Made by a program: the position numbers and the translations under genes
Notes under the pieces: model-generated
What the model saw: the letters and a program-made list of their open reading frames with translations, nothing else
The model's database searches: none
What the model was told of the DNA's origin: nothing
Source of the DNA: Sulfitobacter sp. 20_GPM-1509m
GTDB taxonomy: Bacteria > Pseudomonadota > Alphaproteobacteria > Rhodobacterales > Rhodobacteraceae
Assembly: GCF_000620505.1 (NCBI RefSeq)
Contig: NZ_KK211144.1
Span: forward strand, 379,681-443,680
Direction of reading: 5' to 3'
DNA: 64,000 nucleotides
Part shown: positions 18,717 through 27,164 of the stretch, in pieces
Layout of the letters: each line of letters begins with the position of its first letter
How positions within the stretch are numbered: position 1 is the stretch's first letter

Positions 18717-19960
18717 CGCTGCAGCCTTTCCAATGCGGTGGCAAAGAAATCTTCCGTGCCAAAATTCCCCGACTTCAGCGCCAGCGCGATGCCGTGGCCG
18801 TCGCTGCTCGCCGCGCACCATGGCACGCCGGGGGCAATCTCGGGGCCGATGTCCAACCGCGTAACGCCCAGCGCCTGCGTCACTGCGCCCGAGCTTTCAC
18901 CGCCCGCCACCACGAACCGCCGTGTGCCTGTGTCGCGCGCGGCGATGGCAATCTGCCCCAAGGCTTCTTCCACCACCGCGCCAGCCTTCTCGCGGCCCAG
19001 CTTGTCCTGCGCGGCGCGCACCACCTCGGGGGCCGCCGTGGCGTAAATAATAGGCGCGCCCGATTGCGCCGCCAACCAGTCCAGCACCGGCTGCACCCCG
19101 TCGCGCACCAGCGCCAGAGGGTCCAACTGATAGCTGGGGTTGGCAGACGCATAACGCACCACCTGCGCCTGTGTCATGGCCGAGCACGACCCCGACAGCA
19201 CCAGCGCAGGCCCATCCGCCGCACGCCACGCTGCCGCCGCATCGCCGTCCTGCAACAACCCCGCCGCGCGGTAGAGATCGGGCAGCGGCATCGCCACCGC
19301 ACTGCCACCGGTCATCAGAACCGCATCGCGACATGCCTCGGCGATGACATAGAGATCACTGTCCGCCACCGCATCCACCACCACATGTGGTGCCGCCTGC
19401 GCAAGCGCCGCGCGCAGCGCATCCGCCCCGCGCGCCACCGTCAAACGGTCGATCAGCCCGACATCCCGCGTCACCTGCGGGGCCAGCAGCCGCATCAGAT
19501 TGCTGTCGCGCATGGGCGTCAGCGGGTGGTCTTTCATCGGGCTTTCTGCCAGCGGCACCTGTCCCACGAACAGATTGCCCATGAAAATCGTACGCCCGTT
19601 TTCAGGGAAAGCCGGGCAATAGATCGTCTGCCGCGCCCCGGTGGCCTCCATCAACGCCTCGGCCACGGGGCCGATGTTGCCCTCGGGCGTGGAATCAAAG
19701 GTCGAGCAATATTTCCAGAAAAACCGCCCTGCCCCCGCCTGCGCCAGCCATCCCTGCGCCGCGCGCGCCTGCGCCACAGCGTCCGCCACAGGGGCCGTGC
19801 GGATCTTCAGCGCGATCACTTCAAAGGGGGCGGCATCCTGCACTGGACCCTCGGGCACACCGATGCGCAAAGACACCCGCGCCCCGCTGCGCGCCAGCAA
19901 TCCGGCCAGATCGGTGGCCCCGGTAAAATCGTCGGCAATCGCGCCCAGTATCGTGCTCAT
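18713..19960 (-). CDS. otnK: 3-oxo-tetronate kinase (DUF1537 four-carbon acid sugar kinase)
   Basis: A 415-residue member of the DUF1537 kinase family, with the N-terminal substrate-binding 'AIADDFTGATDLAGLLAR', 'FWKYCSTFDSTPEGNIG' and the C-terminal nucleotide-binding 'VAGGESSGAVTQALG'. OtnK phosphorylates 3-oxo-tetronate at C4. It lies between LtnD and OtnC with 4-base overlaps on both sides. It is the first of two DUF1537 kinases in the window; the second, at 30141, sits in an apionate-type context. Confidence 0.92.
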   Translation of the reverse strand: MSTILGAIADDFTGATDLAGLLARSGARVSLRIGVPEGPVQDAAPFEVIALKIRTAPVADAVAQARAAQGWLAQAGAGRFFWKYCSTFDSTPEGNIGPVAEALMEATGARQTIYCPAFPENGRTIFMGNLFVGQVPLAESPMKDHPLTPMRDSNLMRLLAPQVTRDVGLIDRLTVARGADALRAALAQAAPHVVVDAVADSDLYVIAEACRDAVLMTGGSAVAMPLPDLYRAAGLLQDGDAAAAWRAADGPALVLSGSCSAMTQAQVVRYASANPSYQLDPLALVRDGVQPVLDWLAAQSGAPIIYATAAPEVVRAAQDKLGREKAGAVVEEALGQIAIAARDTGTRRFVVAGGESSGAVTQALGVTRLDIGPEIAPGVPWCAASSDGHGIALALKSGNFGTEDFFATALERLQR

Positions 19961-20856
19961 GCGTCCCCCGGCAGAGTGATCCCGGCGTTGCGGGCGTAAA
20001 CCTTGGCCACTGCCGCGTCATCCTCGCGGCCCAGACCCGAGCCTGACGCCGCCAGCCACTGTTGTAAGGCCGCCGCCGTGATCGGCGCGCCGAACTTGGC
20101 CGATTTGGCAATGTCCATGACAATGCCCAGATCCTTGGGCCAGATGTCCACCGCGCTCAGCGGTGTGTAATCCCCGTCGCGCACATGCGGCCCGCGGCTT
20201 TCCAGCGCCCAGGACGTACCCGCACATTGCGAGATCACCTCAAGAAACTGATCCGGCTCAACCCCTTGGGTCATCCCGAATGTCATCGCCTCGGCCATGG
20301 CGGCGATGTGAATGCCCACCAGCATCTGGTTCACCGCCTTCATCGACGACCCCGCGCCGACCGTATCGCCCAGCTCGAACACCCGCTCGGCCATCGCCTC
20401 GAGCGCAGGACGCGCGCGGTCAAAGGCCGCGGCAGATCCCGATGCCAGAATGGACAGGGTTCCCTCTGCTGCACGGATCGTGCCACCGGACACCGGCGCA
20501 TCCAGATATTCCAGCCCCAGCGCCGCACAGCGCGCCGCCATGTCCCGCGCAAACTCCGGCGGCACCGTGGCACAGGCCACCACAACCGTGCCCTTGGCCA
20601 GCTTGCCCGCGATGCCATTGGCCCCGAACAACACATCCTCGGTCTGCGCCGCATTCACCACCACGACCACAACCGCGTCCAGCGTGTCGGCAACCTCTTC
20701 CAGCGTGCCATCCGCCCCGCCCGCCGCGCGGAACCGCGCCACGGCGTCGGCGTTCACATCAAACCCGTGCGTCACCAGACCGGCACGCAGCAGCGCGCCC
20801 GCCATGCCGCTGCCCATCGCACCCAGCCCGAAAATGGCCACTGTCCCTTGTGTCAT
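19957..20856 (-). CDS. ltnD: L-threonate dehydrogenase-like beta-hydroxyacid dehydrogenase
   Basis: A 299-residue HIBADH-family enzyme with the Rossmann 'IFGLGAMGSGMAGALLRAG', the substrate loop 'DAPVSGGTIRAAEGTL' and the catalytic Lys in 'SSMKAVNQMLVG'. Its operon with otnK, otnC and otnI identifies it as LtnD, which oxidises L-threonate to 2-oxo-tetronate with NAD+. It starts 62 bases after the SDR stop. Confidence 0.88.
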   Translation of the reverse strand: MTQGTVAIFGLGAMGSGMAGALLRAGLVTHGFDVNADAVARFRAAGGADGTLEEVADTLDAVVVVVVNAAQTEDVLFGANGIAGKLAKGTVVVACATVPPEFARDMAARCAALGLEYLDAPVSGGTIRAAEGTLSILASGSAAAFDRARPALEAMAERVFELGDTVGAGSSMKAVNQMLVGIHIAAMAEAMTFGMTQGVEPDQFLEVISQCAGTSWALESRGPHVRDGDYTPLSAVDIWPKDLGIVMDIAKSAKFGAPITAAALQQWLAASGSGLGREDDAAVAKVYARNAGITLPGDA

Positions 20857-20918
20857 CCGACACCTCCCTATTCGATTTCACATTGGGGGCCGCCGCCGAC
20901 ACGCGCGGCCCCTTGGGA

Positions 20919-21650
20919 TCAGCCGCGGCCGATGTAGGGCATCGCTGTCGCCATCACGGTCATGAACTGCACGTTCGCATCCAGCGGCAGGCTGGCCATA
21001 TGCAGCACCGACGACGCCACGTTGGCGACATCCATCACCGGCTCGATCGCATTCGATCCGTCGGCCTGCGGCACGCCCTTGGTCATCTTCGCGGCCATGT
21101 CGGTCAGCGCGTTGCCGATGTCGATCTGCCCGCAGGCAATGTTGAACGCCCGCCCGTCCAGCGAAATGGTCCGCGTCAGGCCCGTCACCGCATGTTTCGA
21201 CGCGGTATAGGGCGCCGAGCCCCAGCGCGGCACATAGGCGCTGACCGAGCCGTTGTTGATGATGCGCCCGCCTTGCGGGTCCTGCCTGCGCATCAGGCCA
21301 AAGGCCGCGCGCGCCGCGATGAAGGCGCCCATGATGTTCACGTCCAGCAGGTTGCGAATGTCCGCGACCTTCAGCTCGTCCAGCGGCGCACCGCCCAGAG
21401 ACACGCCCGCGTTATTGAACAGCGCGTCCAGCCGCCCCCAGCTTTGCGCCGCCTTGCCGAACGCTGCGTCGACCGCATCCTCATCCGTCACGTCGCAGGG
21501 CAGCACCAGCGCGCCGCTGTCACCTGCGGTCTCTTCCAGCGCCGCCACGCGCCGCCCGACCAGCCCCACGTCCCAGCCTGCGTCGATAAAAGCCTTGGCC
21601 GTGGCGCGTCCCACGCCGCTGCCGGCGCCGGTGATGATGATGGATGGCAT
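20919..21650 (-). CDS. SDR-family oxidoreductase heading the threonate operon
   Basis: A 243-residue short-chain dehydrogenase with 'TGAGSGVGRATA', 'NNAGVSLGG', 'NNGSVSAYVP' and 'YTASKHAVTGL' (catalytic Tyr and Lys). It is the promoter-proximal gene of the operon reading into ltnD-otnK-otnC-dehydratase-otnI, and lies 46 bases from the TGGTATACCA palindrome. Its substrate is unknown. It may oxidise a lactone or aldose precursor of the acid sugars, which is inference. Confidence 0.85.
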   Translation of the reverse strand: MPSIIITGAGSGVGRATAKAFIDAGWDVGLVGRRVAALEETAGDSGALVLPCDVTDEDAVDAAFGKAAQSWGRLDALFNNAGVSLGGAPLDELKVADIRNLLDVNIMGAFIAARAAFGLMRRQDPQGGRIINNGSVSAYVPRWGSAPYTASKHAVTGLTRTISLDGRAFNIACGQIDIGNALTDMAAKMTKGVPQADGSNAIEPVMDVANVASSVLHMASLPLDANVQFMTVMATAMPYIGRG

Positions 21651-21695
21651 ATTCACTCTCCCGATGTGCTCAGTGCTTGCCGCAAACTGGCAACT

Positions 21696-21705
21696 TGGTA
21701 TACCA
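21696..21705. promoter_or_regulatory. TGGTATACCA operator, site 1
   Basis: A perfect 10-bp palindrome, upstream of the minus-strand threonate operon (46 bases from its first ATG) and of the plus-strand secreted protein gene at 21739. It fits the TGGnnnnCCA pattern bound by FadR-subfamily GntR regulators. The same sequence occurs at 25297 and 28838. Confidence 0.65.
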
Positions 21706-21738
21706 TTTGCAAGAAGAATACGCAGCAAGGGCCCCCCG

Positions 21739-22206
21739 ATGAGAGTAATGATATGTACCGCGATGCTTGCCGCATTGTGCAGCCCTGTCGCGGCACAGGT
21801 TGCGGGCGCCGAGGCCTGCCTTGCCGCAGCGCTCAAGGATGGCACCGACCCCACGCTTTGCGTCGAGCCATCGGACGCCGCGTGCATGGACAATGCCCCC
21901 GAAACGCCCGCTGTCAGCACCGCCTGCTTTGCGGAAACCCGTGCGCAATGGGGGGCGGCCATCGGCAAACGCGTGAAATCGCTGCCCGAGGACACCGCCA
22001 CCACTGTCGCCCGGATCGAGGCCAAATACGACGTGATCGGCGGCATGGTGCAATGCGACCGGATCGAGGCCCTGGCCAAGGCGGCCTCGGACCTCGACGG
22101 CCCGCAGATCGCCCTGCAAAAGGAACGCTGCCTGTCGCGCGCCACTGCCCTGACATACGTGCGCCTGTTTGCACGCACGCATTCTGCCGATCCGGCGTCG
22201 GACTGA
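21739..22206 (+). CDS. Secreted cysteine-containing protein of unknown function
   Basis: A 155-residue protein with an N-terminal signal peptide ('MICTAMLAALCSPVAAQ') and several cysteines in the mature part ('EACLAAALKDG', 'TLCVEPSDAACMD', 'TACFAETRAQWG', 'MVQCDRIEAL', 'KERCLSRATA'). The alternation of Cys with helical segments is a little like the periplasmic LprI/DUF1311 type, but I cannot assign it. It diverges from the threonate operon across the site-1 operator and faces the TetR gene convergently. Confidence 0.7.
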   Translation: MRVMICTAMLAALCSPVAAQVAGAEACLAAALKDGTDPTLCVEPSDAACMDNAPETPAVSTACFAETRAQWGAAIGKRVKSLPEDTATTVARIEAKYDVIGGMVQCDRIEALAKAASDLDGPQIALQKERCLSRATALTYVRLFARTHSADPASD

Positions 22207-22373
22207 TCCACGTAGCGCGCGGGCGCGTGCCGGATCGCTTCTCTGGTTGAAAATTCCCAGCCGGAGACTCCTGCCCGCACCGCAAAAGATCAACTGATGG
22301 GTTCGCTCCGCGGGATGGCCCTTCTCTTGTCGGCTGTCAGAAGACGTGCAGGATGCCGAATGAATGCAAAACG

Positions 22374-22973
22374 CTAACCCCGTTCACGCCCCGCCCCCAA
22401 CAGCGCCAGCCCCTGTGCAACCAACGCCGTTGCAAACGCCCTGTCCAAAGGCAAGTGGCCCACAAGCAGACGGTAGAATATGGGGGCATAGATCATGTCC
22501 AGCACAACTTCGGTGTCGCGTGGGGCGGCGATCTCTCCGGCTTTGACGGCTTCGGATATGGTCGCCCGCCCGATCTCACGCCCTGACAGGATCACGCGAT
22601 TGCGAAAGGCACGGGTCATTTCGCTGTCCCGATCCGCAGCCGCAAGCGCAAGTCCGATTTGCCGCCCCCGCGTGGTCGCAAAAGCTGTCACGATGGCCAT
22701 GACCTGATGTTCCAGCCGCTCGGACAGCGCACCTGTTGCCTGCACGGGCTCTGTCGGCTGGCTTTCCATAAGCGCCGCCATCGCCAATTCACTGGCATTG
22801 GCCCAATTCCTGTAGATGGTCGGCTTGCCGACACCCGAACGGGCAGCGACTGCATCAATGGTCAGTCGCCCGAATCCCAGTTCCATCAGGATTTCAACAG
22901 CCGCTTTCAGCGCCTTTGATCTGGCGGCCTTGCTGGGAGGGCGACCGCGGGTATTTGGTTTGTCTTGACTCAT
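22374..22973 (-). CDS. TetR/AcrR-family transcriptional regulator
   Basis: A 199-residue protein with an N-terminal helix-turn-helix (residues about 14-60; 'GFGRLTIDAVAARSGVGKPTIYRNW') and a helical ligand-binding domain. It is divergent from the VOC-family gene. The 13-bp palindrome TTACGAATCGTAA just upstream of its ATG is the likely operator for both genes. Confidence 0.9.
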   Translation of the reverse strand: MSQDKPNTRGRPPSKAARSKALKAAVEILMELGFGRLTIDAVAARSGVGKPTIYRNWANASELAMAALMESQPTEPVQATGALSERLEHQVMAIVTAFATTRGRQIGLALAAADRDSEMTRAFRNRVILSGREIGRATISEAVKAGEIAAPRDTEVVLDMIYAPIFYRLLVGHLPLDRAFATALVAQGLALLGAGRERG

Positions 22974-22977
22974 TTAA

Positions 22978-22990
22978 TTACGAATCGTAA
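22978..22990. promoter_or_regulatory. Palindromic operator candidate for the TetR regulator
   Basis: TTACGAATCGTAA is palindromic apart from the centre base. It starts 5 bases upstream of the TetR gene and lies 35 bases before the VOC gene, a standard place for an autoregulatory TetR site. Confidence 0.6.
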
Positions 22991-23024
22991 CGTAAATAAA
23001 AAGCTGGTGCAAGCAGAGGATTCC

Positions 23025-23468
23025 ATGATGTCTCTTTCAATCGTCCCGTACCTCGTCACAAAAGGCGCAAAAGACGCCATCCAGTTCTACACCACGGCAT
23101 TCGGCGCGGTTGAAGAGTTCCGGATGACGGACCCCGGCGACGGCAGGATCGGCCATGCCGAGTTGCTCATTGGCGCGTCGCGCATCATGTTGAGTGACGA
23201 ATACCCCGATTTCGGTGCCATCAGCCCCGACACGCTGGGCGGAACCGCCGTCACCTTCCATCTGGCAACATCAACGGTTGATGCAGATGTCGAACGGGCC
23301 GTGGCTGCCGGAGCGATATTGCTGCGCGCGCCTGCGGATCAATCCTTTGGCGAGCGCACCGCGACCCTTCTGGACCCATTCGGCCACAGGTGGATGGTGT
23401 CGCAGACCATCGAGGCTGTCTCGCCCGAGGAAATGCAAAAGCGCTGGAACGAGGATACCTCGGCCTGA
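23025..23468 (+). CDS. VOC/PhnB-like glyoxalase-fold protein
   Basis: A 147-residue protein of the PhnB-like vicinal oxygen chelate group: 'VPYLVTKGAKDAIQFYTTAFGAVE', 'HAELLIGASRIMLSDE' and 'LLDPFGHRWMVSQTIE'. PhnB-type proteins are of unclear function despite the name. The start at 23025 follows an AGAGGA ribosome site; the in-frame extension upstream runs through the operator and is rejected. Probably regulated by the divergent TetR protein. Confidence 0.85.
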   Translation: MMSLSIVPYLVTKGAKDAIQFYTTAFGAVEEFRMTDPGDGRIGHAELLIGASRIMLSDEYPDFGAISPDTLGGTAVTFHLATSTVDADVERAVAAGAILLRAPADQSFGERTATLLDPFGHRWMVSQTIEAVSPEEMQKRWNEDTSA

Positions 23469-23532
23469 TCGGTGGCGGTGCCGCGTTTCGACAGGCCAGC
23501 GGCAAACCAGCCCGCCGCCCTTCGTGGCTTCC

Positions 23533-24450
23533 TCAGCCCCGCCCCTTTTTCGCCTCTTCCGCCATGTCCATCCCGTTCAGCGCCGCCACATGGTCGGTGA
23601 TCTTGGGCACGTAATCCTGCCCCTTCCCGCTGGCGTCGACATGGGCGAAATACTGTTTCGCCGCCGCCGCCATCACCGTCATGATCCCCGCACCATCCGC
23701 CATCGCGTTGACATAGCGCAGGTCCTTGGCGGCGTTCGCGATGGTGAACTTGTGCACCTCTTCGCGGTCCACGGCATAGGTCATGAACGTCTCGAAAAAC
23801 CCGTTCGTCAGCCGTGATGACCCGATCACCTCGCGCAGCTTTGCAGGCGGGATGCCCACGCTGGCGCCCAGCACCGTGGCTTCGGCATAAAGCGACGCAT
23901 AGCCCATCGAGATAAAGTTCATCAGCAGCTTCATCTTGTGCCCTGCCCCGGTGCCACCGACGTGGGTTATGTTGCCCGCCCAGCACTCCAGCACCGGCCT
24001 GATCCGGTCGAATGTCGCATCGTCACAGCCGACCATCGCGTCCAACGTGCCGGCCTCGGCCTCTTTTGGCGTCCGGCCCAGCGGCGCATCCACCAGCGTG
24101 CCGCCCGTCTTCGCCAGTTCCCCGGCCAGCACGGCGGTCGAGGTCGGGTCCGCCGTGGTGGTGTCAATCACGATCAGCCCGGCACGCGCGCCTGCCAGAA
24201 TGCCGTCGGGTCCGCGAAACACCGCCTCGACCTGTTCCGAGTTCGACAGGCACAGGTGGATCACATCGCAATTTTGCGCCAGCTCCCGCGCTGTCGCGCC
24301 CTCTTGCGCGCCCATGCCCACCAGATCATCCACCGGCGTGCGGTTGCGGTTGCCCTTGACCCACAGGGGATAGCCCTTTTGCAGCAGGTTCTTGGCCATG
24401 CCATGGCCCATGAAACCGACGCCGATGAAACCGATAATGCTCTTGCTCAT
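23533..24450 (-). CDS. HIBADH-family NAD(P)-dependent oxidoreductase
   Basis: A 305-residue beta-hydroxyacid dehydrogenase: Rossmann 'GFIGVGFMGHGMAKNLLQKG', substrate loop 'DAPLGRTPKEAEAGTL' and catalytic Lys in 'GHKMKLLMNFI'. Relatives act on 3-hydroxyisobutyrate, tartronate semialdehyde and sugar acids. It is 24 bases downstream of the SDR gene and should share the TGGTATACCA-controlled promoter at 25297. It is only moderately similar by eye to the LtnD at 19957. Confidence 0.85.
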   Translation of the reverse strand: MSKSIIGFIGVGFMGHGMAKNLLQKGYPLWVKGNRNRTPVDDLVGMGAQEGATARELAQNCDVIHLCLSNSEQVEAVFRGPDGILAGARAGLIVIDTTTADPTSTAVLAGELAKTGGTLVDAPLGRTPKEAEAGTLDAMVGCDDATFDRIRPVLECWAGNITHVGGTGAGHKMKLLMNFISMGYASLYAEATVLGASVGIPPAKLREVIGSSRLTNGFFETFMTYAVDREEVHKFTIANAAKDLRYVNAMADGAGIMTVMAAAAKQYFAHVDASGKGQDYVPKITDHVAALNGMDMAEEAKKGRG

Positions 24451-24474
24451 ATGTTGCTCCTCCCAAAGCTGTGC

Positions 24475-25233
24475 CTAAAGACTGGCGGTGATCCCGCCGT
24501 CGACGAAAATGGTCTGCCCGTTCACAAAGCTGGATGCCTTGGACGACAGGAACACCGCCGCCCCCACCAGCTCCTCGACCCGCCCCCAGCGGCCTGCGGG
24601 GGTGCGTTTCTCCAGCCATTCGGTGAATGCGGGATCGGCCACCAGCGCCGCGTTCAGCGGCGTTTCGAAATAGCCCGGTGCGATGGCGTTGCAGTTCAGC
24701 CCGTGCCGCGCCCAATCGGTCGCCATGCCCTTGGTCAGGTTGGCAATCGCGCCCTTGGACGCGGTGTAGGGCGCGATGCCCGGGCGCGCCAAGGCGGTCT
24801 GCACCGAAGCGATGTTGATGATCCGCCCGTGGCCCTGCGCAATCATATGCCGCGCCGTGGCCTGGCCCACGTAAAAGGCCGAATTGACGTTGGTGCGCAT
24901 CAGCCGGTCAAAGGCTTCGACCTCGAAATCCTCCAACGGGCCGCGATGCTGCATCCCTGCGTTGTTGATCAGGATGTCGATGGGCCGCGTCTGCACATAG
25001 CCGTCAATCGCCGCGCGCACCGCATCGGCATCGGTCACGTCAAAGGCCAGCGTATCCACATCATGACCTGCATCCCGCAGCCCCTGCGCCGCCTCCTCCA
25101 GCCGCACGGCATTGCGCGCGTTCAGGACCACCCGCGCGCCCGCCTCGGCCAGACCGCGCGCCAGCGCCGCACCGATGCCCATCGACGCACCGGTCACCAG
25201 CGCCGTGCGCCCGCCCAGATCAAACAGGTCCAT
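24475..25233 (-). CDS. SDR oxidoreductase, gluconate 5-dehydrogenase (IdnO)-like
   Basis: A 252-residue SDR starting 'MDLFDLGGRTALVTGASMGIG', with 'NNAGMQHRGPLEDF', 'INIASVQTALARPGIAPYTASK' (catalytic Ser, Tyr, Lys), and 'GLNCNAIAPGYFETPLNAALV'. These segments are typical of gluconate/5-ketogluconate oxidoreductases. It lies downstream of the site-2 operator and next to a probable remnant of an L-idonate 5-dehydrogenase gene, which supports an idonate/gluconate origin. The present substrate is not certain. Confidence 0.8.
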   Translation of the reverse strand: MDLFDLGGRTALVTGASMGIGAALARGLAEAGARVVLNARNAVRLEEAAQGLRDAGHDVDTLAFDVTDADAVRAAIDGYVQTRPIDILINNAGMQHRGPLEDFEVEAFDRLMRTNVNSAFYVGQATARHMIAQGHGRIINIASVQTALARPGIAPYTASKGAIANLTKGMATDWARHGLNCNAIAPGYFETPLNAALVADPAFTEWLEKRTPAGRWGRVEELVGAAVFLSSKASSFVNGQTIFVDGGITASL

Positions 25234-25294
25234 ATATTCCCTCCCGATGGCGTGATGGTGCCATTGACACCCCGCCTGAATCCGCATTTGATGA

Positions 25295-25308
25295 AATGGT
25301 ATACCATT
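25295..25308. promoter_or_regulatory. TGGTATACCA operator, site 2
   Basis: AATGGTATACCATT is a perfect 14-bp palindrome containing the shared 10-mer. It lies 62 bases upstream of the IdnO-like SDR (minus strand) and 36 bases upstream of the small plus-strand ORF that leads into the LysE gene, so it could control both directions. Confidence 0.65.
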
Positions 25309-25343
25309 CCATCCCGGTTGCAAGAACCACCGAAAGGCCCGCG

Positions 25344-25499
25344 ATGCCCCACGCCCTGTTGCCAGTACGTCCTTGCGAGAACTGCGCACAAAGCGCGCGC
25401 GGCCCGCTGACCCGCAGCGTTCCGTTGGCCGCTTTCGACCACGCCCTTGCCGGCGACCGCTCTCAGACGATTGGGGTTCAACTGGTGTTCGGCGCATGA
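25344..25499 (+). pseudogene. Probable remnant of a zinc alcohol dehydrogenase (IdnD-like) C-terminus
   Basis: A 51-codon open frame. The last 25 residues ('VPLAAFDHALAGDRSQTIGV' then QLVFGA) look like the very C-terminus of L-idonate 5-dehydrogenase and related MDR enzymes, which end in a 'FDLAxDRSxxxKVQLxF' pattern. No catalytic or Rossmann part is present, so it seems to be a 3' remnant of a deleted gene. It still has an ATG and overlaps the LysE start as ATGA, so it may be translated and couple LysE expression. Assignment is from pattern memory. Confidence 0.5.
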
Positions 25500-26092
25500 T
25501 CCTGTTTGCGGCAGCGGTGTTCTTCCTGCTGATCACCCCCGGCCCCGGTGTGCTGTCCACGGCAGGCGTCGGCGCGGGCCACGGGTTTCGCGCCGGGCTG
25601 CGCTATCTGACGGGGCTGTTCATCGGCACCAACATCGTGGCCTTCGGCGTGATCTCGGGACTGGCGGCGGTGATACTGGCCGAACCGGTGGTGCGCTGGG
25701 TGCTGATGGGGGCGTCGATCCTGTACCTTTTGTATCTGGCCGCGCGCATCGCCTTTGCCGGCAGCAAGGTCGCTTTTATCGCTGCCGCCACCGCGCCGGG
25801 GATCGGTGCGGGCCTGCTGTTGCAGGCGATAAACCCCAAGGCCTATGCCGTCAACACCACGCTGTTTGCAGGTTTCCCCTATGCCCCCGACAGCCTGATC
25901 TTTGAAACCGTGACCAAGCTGCTGATCGTCAACGCCTTCTGGATACCGATCCATCTGGGCTGGCTGTGGGCGGGGGCCAGCCTGCACCGTTTGAACCTGT
26001 CCGACACCGCCCAGCGGCGCATCAACTATGCGATGGCCGCCGCCATGCTGGGCGTCGTGGCGCTGGCCCTGATCGCGGGCGACACGAGATGA
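25496..26092 (+). CDS. LysE/RhtB-family exporter
   Basis: A 198-residue inner-membrane protein with about six hydrophobic spans. The N-terminal 'LLITPGPGVLSTAGVGAGHGFRAGL' is the LysE-family signature. Such proteins export amino acids or related small molecules. The start at 25496 overlaps the stop of the small upstream ORF. It sits between the IdnO-like operon and the denD-like gene. Confidence 0.88.
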   Translation: MILFAAAVFFLLITPGPGVLSTAGVGAGHGFRAGLRYLTGLFIGTNIVAFGVISGLAAVILAEPVVRWVLMGASILYLLYLAARIAFAGSKVAFIAAATAPGIGAGLLLQAINPKAYAVNTTLFAGFPYAPDSLIFETVTKLLIVNAFWIPIHLGWLWAGASLHRLNLSDTAQRRINYAMAAAMLGVVALALIAGDTR

Positions 26093-26151
26093 CCCGAACC
26101 CAACCCCGGCAACGCGTTGCCGCAGACGACTGACCACGAAAAGGGAGAGAG

Positions 26152-27117
26152 ATGAATATTCTGATTATAGGCGGCGGCGGTGTCGTCGGGCAGAAACTGG
26201 CCAAGGCTCTGGCCGCCAAGGGCACCCTGCGCGGCGCGCCGATCACCCGCCTGACACTGGCCGATGTGGTCGACCCCGCACCGGTCGAGGCCGACTTCAC
26301 GGTCGACACCACCCGCTGCGACATCGCTGATGCGGCCTCTGTCGCTCAGGTCGTGACCCAGGACACCGACGTGATCTACCTGCTGGCCGCCATCGTCTCG
26401 GCCCATGCGGAGGAGGATTTTGACGCAGGCATGCAGATCAACCTCTTTGGCACCTACAACGTGCTGGAACGCTGCCGCACGCTGGGCAACACGCCGGTTG
26501 TGGTCTTCACCTCTTCCATCGCCGTCTACGGCGGCGAGGCGCAGAACCCGCTGGGCGACCACAGCTATCCCAACCCGCAAACCTCCTATGGCGGGCAAAA
26601 GGCGATCGGCGAGATCCTGATCAACGACTATTCCCGCAAGGGCTTTGTCGACGGGCGCGCCTTCCGGCTGCCGACGATCTCTGTGCGCCCCGGCAAACCC
26701 AACCGCGCGGCGTCGTCTTTCATGTCGTCGATCCTGCGCGAACCGCTGAACGGCCAAGAGGCTGTGTGCCCCGTCGACGGCGATTTCCTGCACTACTACC
26801 TCAGCCCCCGCAAATGCGCCGACAACCTTGTGAAGGCCGCCGAACTGGACGCTGCCGCCATCGGCCAGAACCGCGCGATGCAGATGCCGGGCAAGGTCTG
26901 GTCGATAGATCAGGTGATTGCCGCGATGACCGCCGTGGCAGGCCCCGAACCTGCCAAATTGATCCGCTGGGAGGCACAACCCGAGGTGCAGGCGATTGTC
27001 TCGGGCTGGCGCTGGGACATCCATGCCGACAAGGCTGAAAGCCTGGGGCTGGAGGCGGATGCATCCTTCGAGGACAACATCCGGTATTATCTGGAAGACG
27101 ACAAGCCCACCGCATAA
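26152..27117 (+). CDS. denD: D-erythronate dehydrogenase-like (NAD-dependent epimerase/dehydratase family)
   Basis: A 321-residue extended SDR: 'ILIIGGGGVVGQKLAKAL', 'VIYLLAAIVSAHAEEDFD', catalytic 'TSSIAVYGG' and 'SYGGQKAIGEILINDYSRKG' (Tyr and Lys). The 'GRAFRLPTISVRPGKPNRAASSF' region is typical of DenD, which oxidises D-erythronate to 2-oxo-tetronate that then enters the OtnI/OtnK/OtnC route. Those genes are 10 kb away, making the assignment attractive. A GGGAGAGAG ribosome site precedes the ATG. Confidence 0.8.
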   Translation: MNILIIGGGGVVGQKLAKALAAKGTLRGAPITRLTLADVVDPAPVEADFTVDTTRCDIADAASVAQVVTQDTDVIYLLAAIVSAHAEEDFDAGMQINLFGTYNVLERCRTLGNTPVVVFTSSIAVYGGEAQNPLGDHSYPNPQTSYGGQKAIGEILINDYSRKGFVDGRAFRLPTISVRPGKPNRAASSFMSSILREPLNGQEAVCPVDGDFLHYYLSPRKCADNLVKAAELDAAAIGQNRAMQMPGKVWSIDQVIAAMTAVAGPEPAKLIRWEAQPEVQAIVSGWRWDIHADKAESLGLEADASFEDNIRYYLEDDKPTA

Positions 27118-27125
27118 ACGCGGCT

Positions 27126-27154
27126 GCCCTGTCCGACATGTCGCCGGACAGGGC
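27126..27154. terminator. Hairpin between convergent denD and NTF2-like genes
   Basis: GCCCTGTCCG (27126-27135) pairs perfectly with CGGACAGGGC (27145-27154) around a 9-base loop. It is placed as a bidirectional terminator, although no T-run follows. Confidence 0.55.
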
Positions 27155-27164
27155 CAAAGCCACC

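Noticed and set aside
22207-22373. Terminator between the secreted Cys protein and the TetR gene
   Set aside because: No stem of more than five clean base pairs followed by a T-run was found in this 167-base convergent gap.
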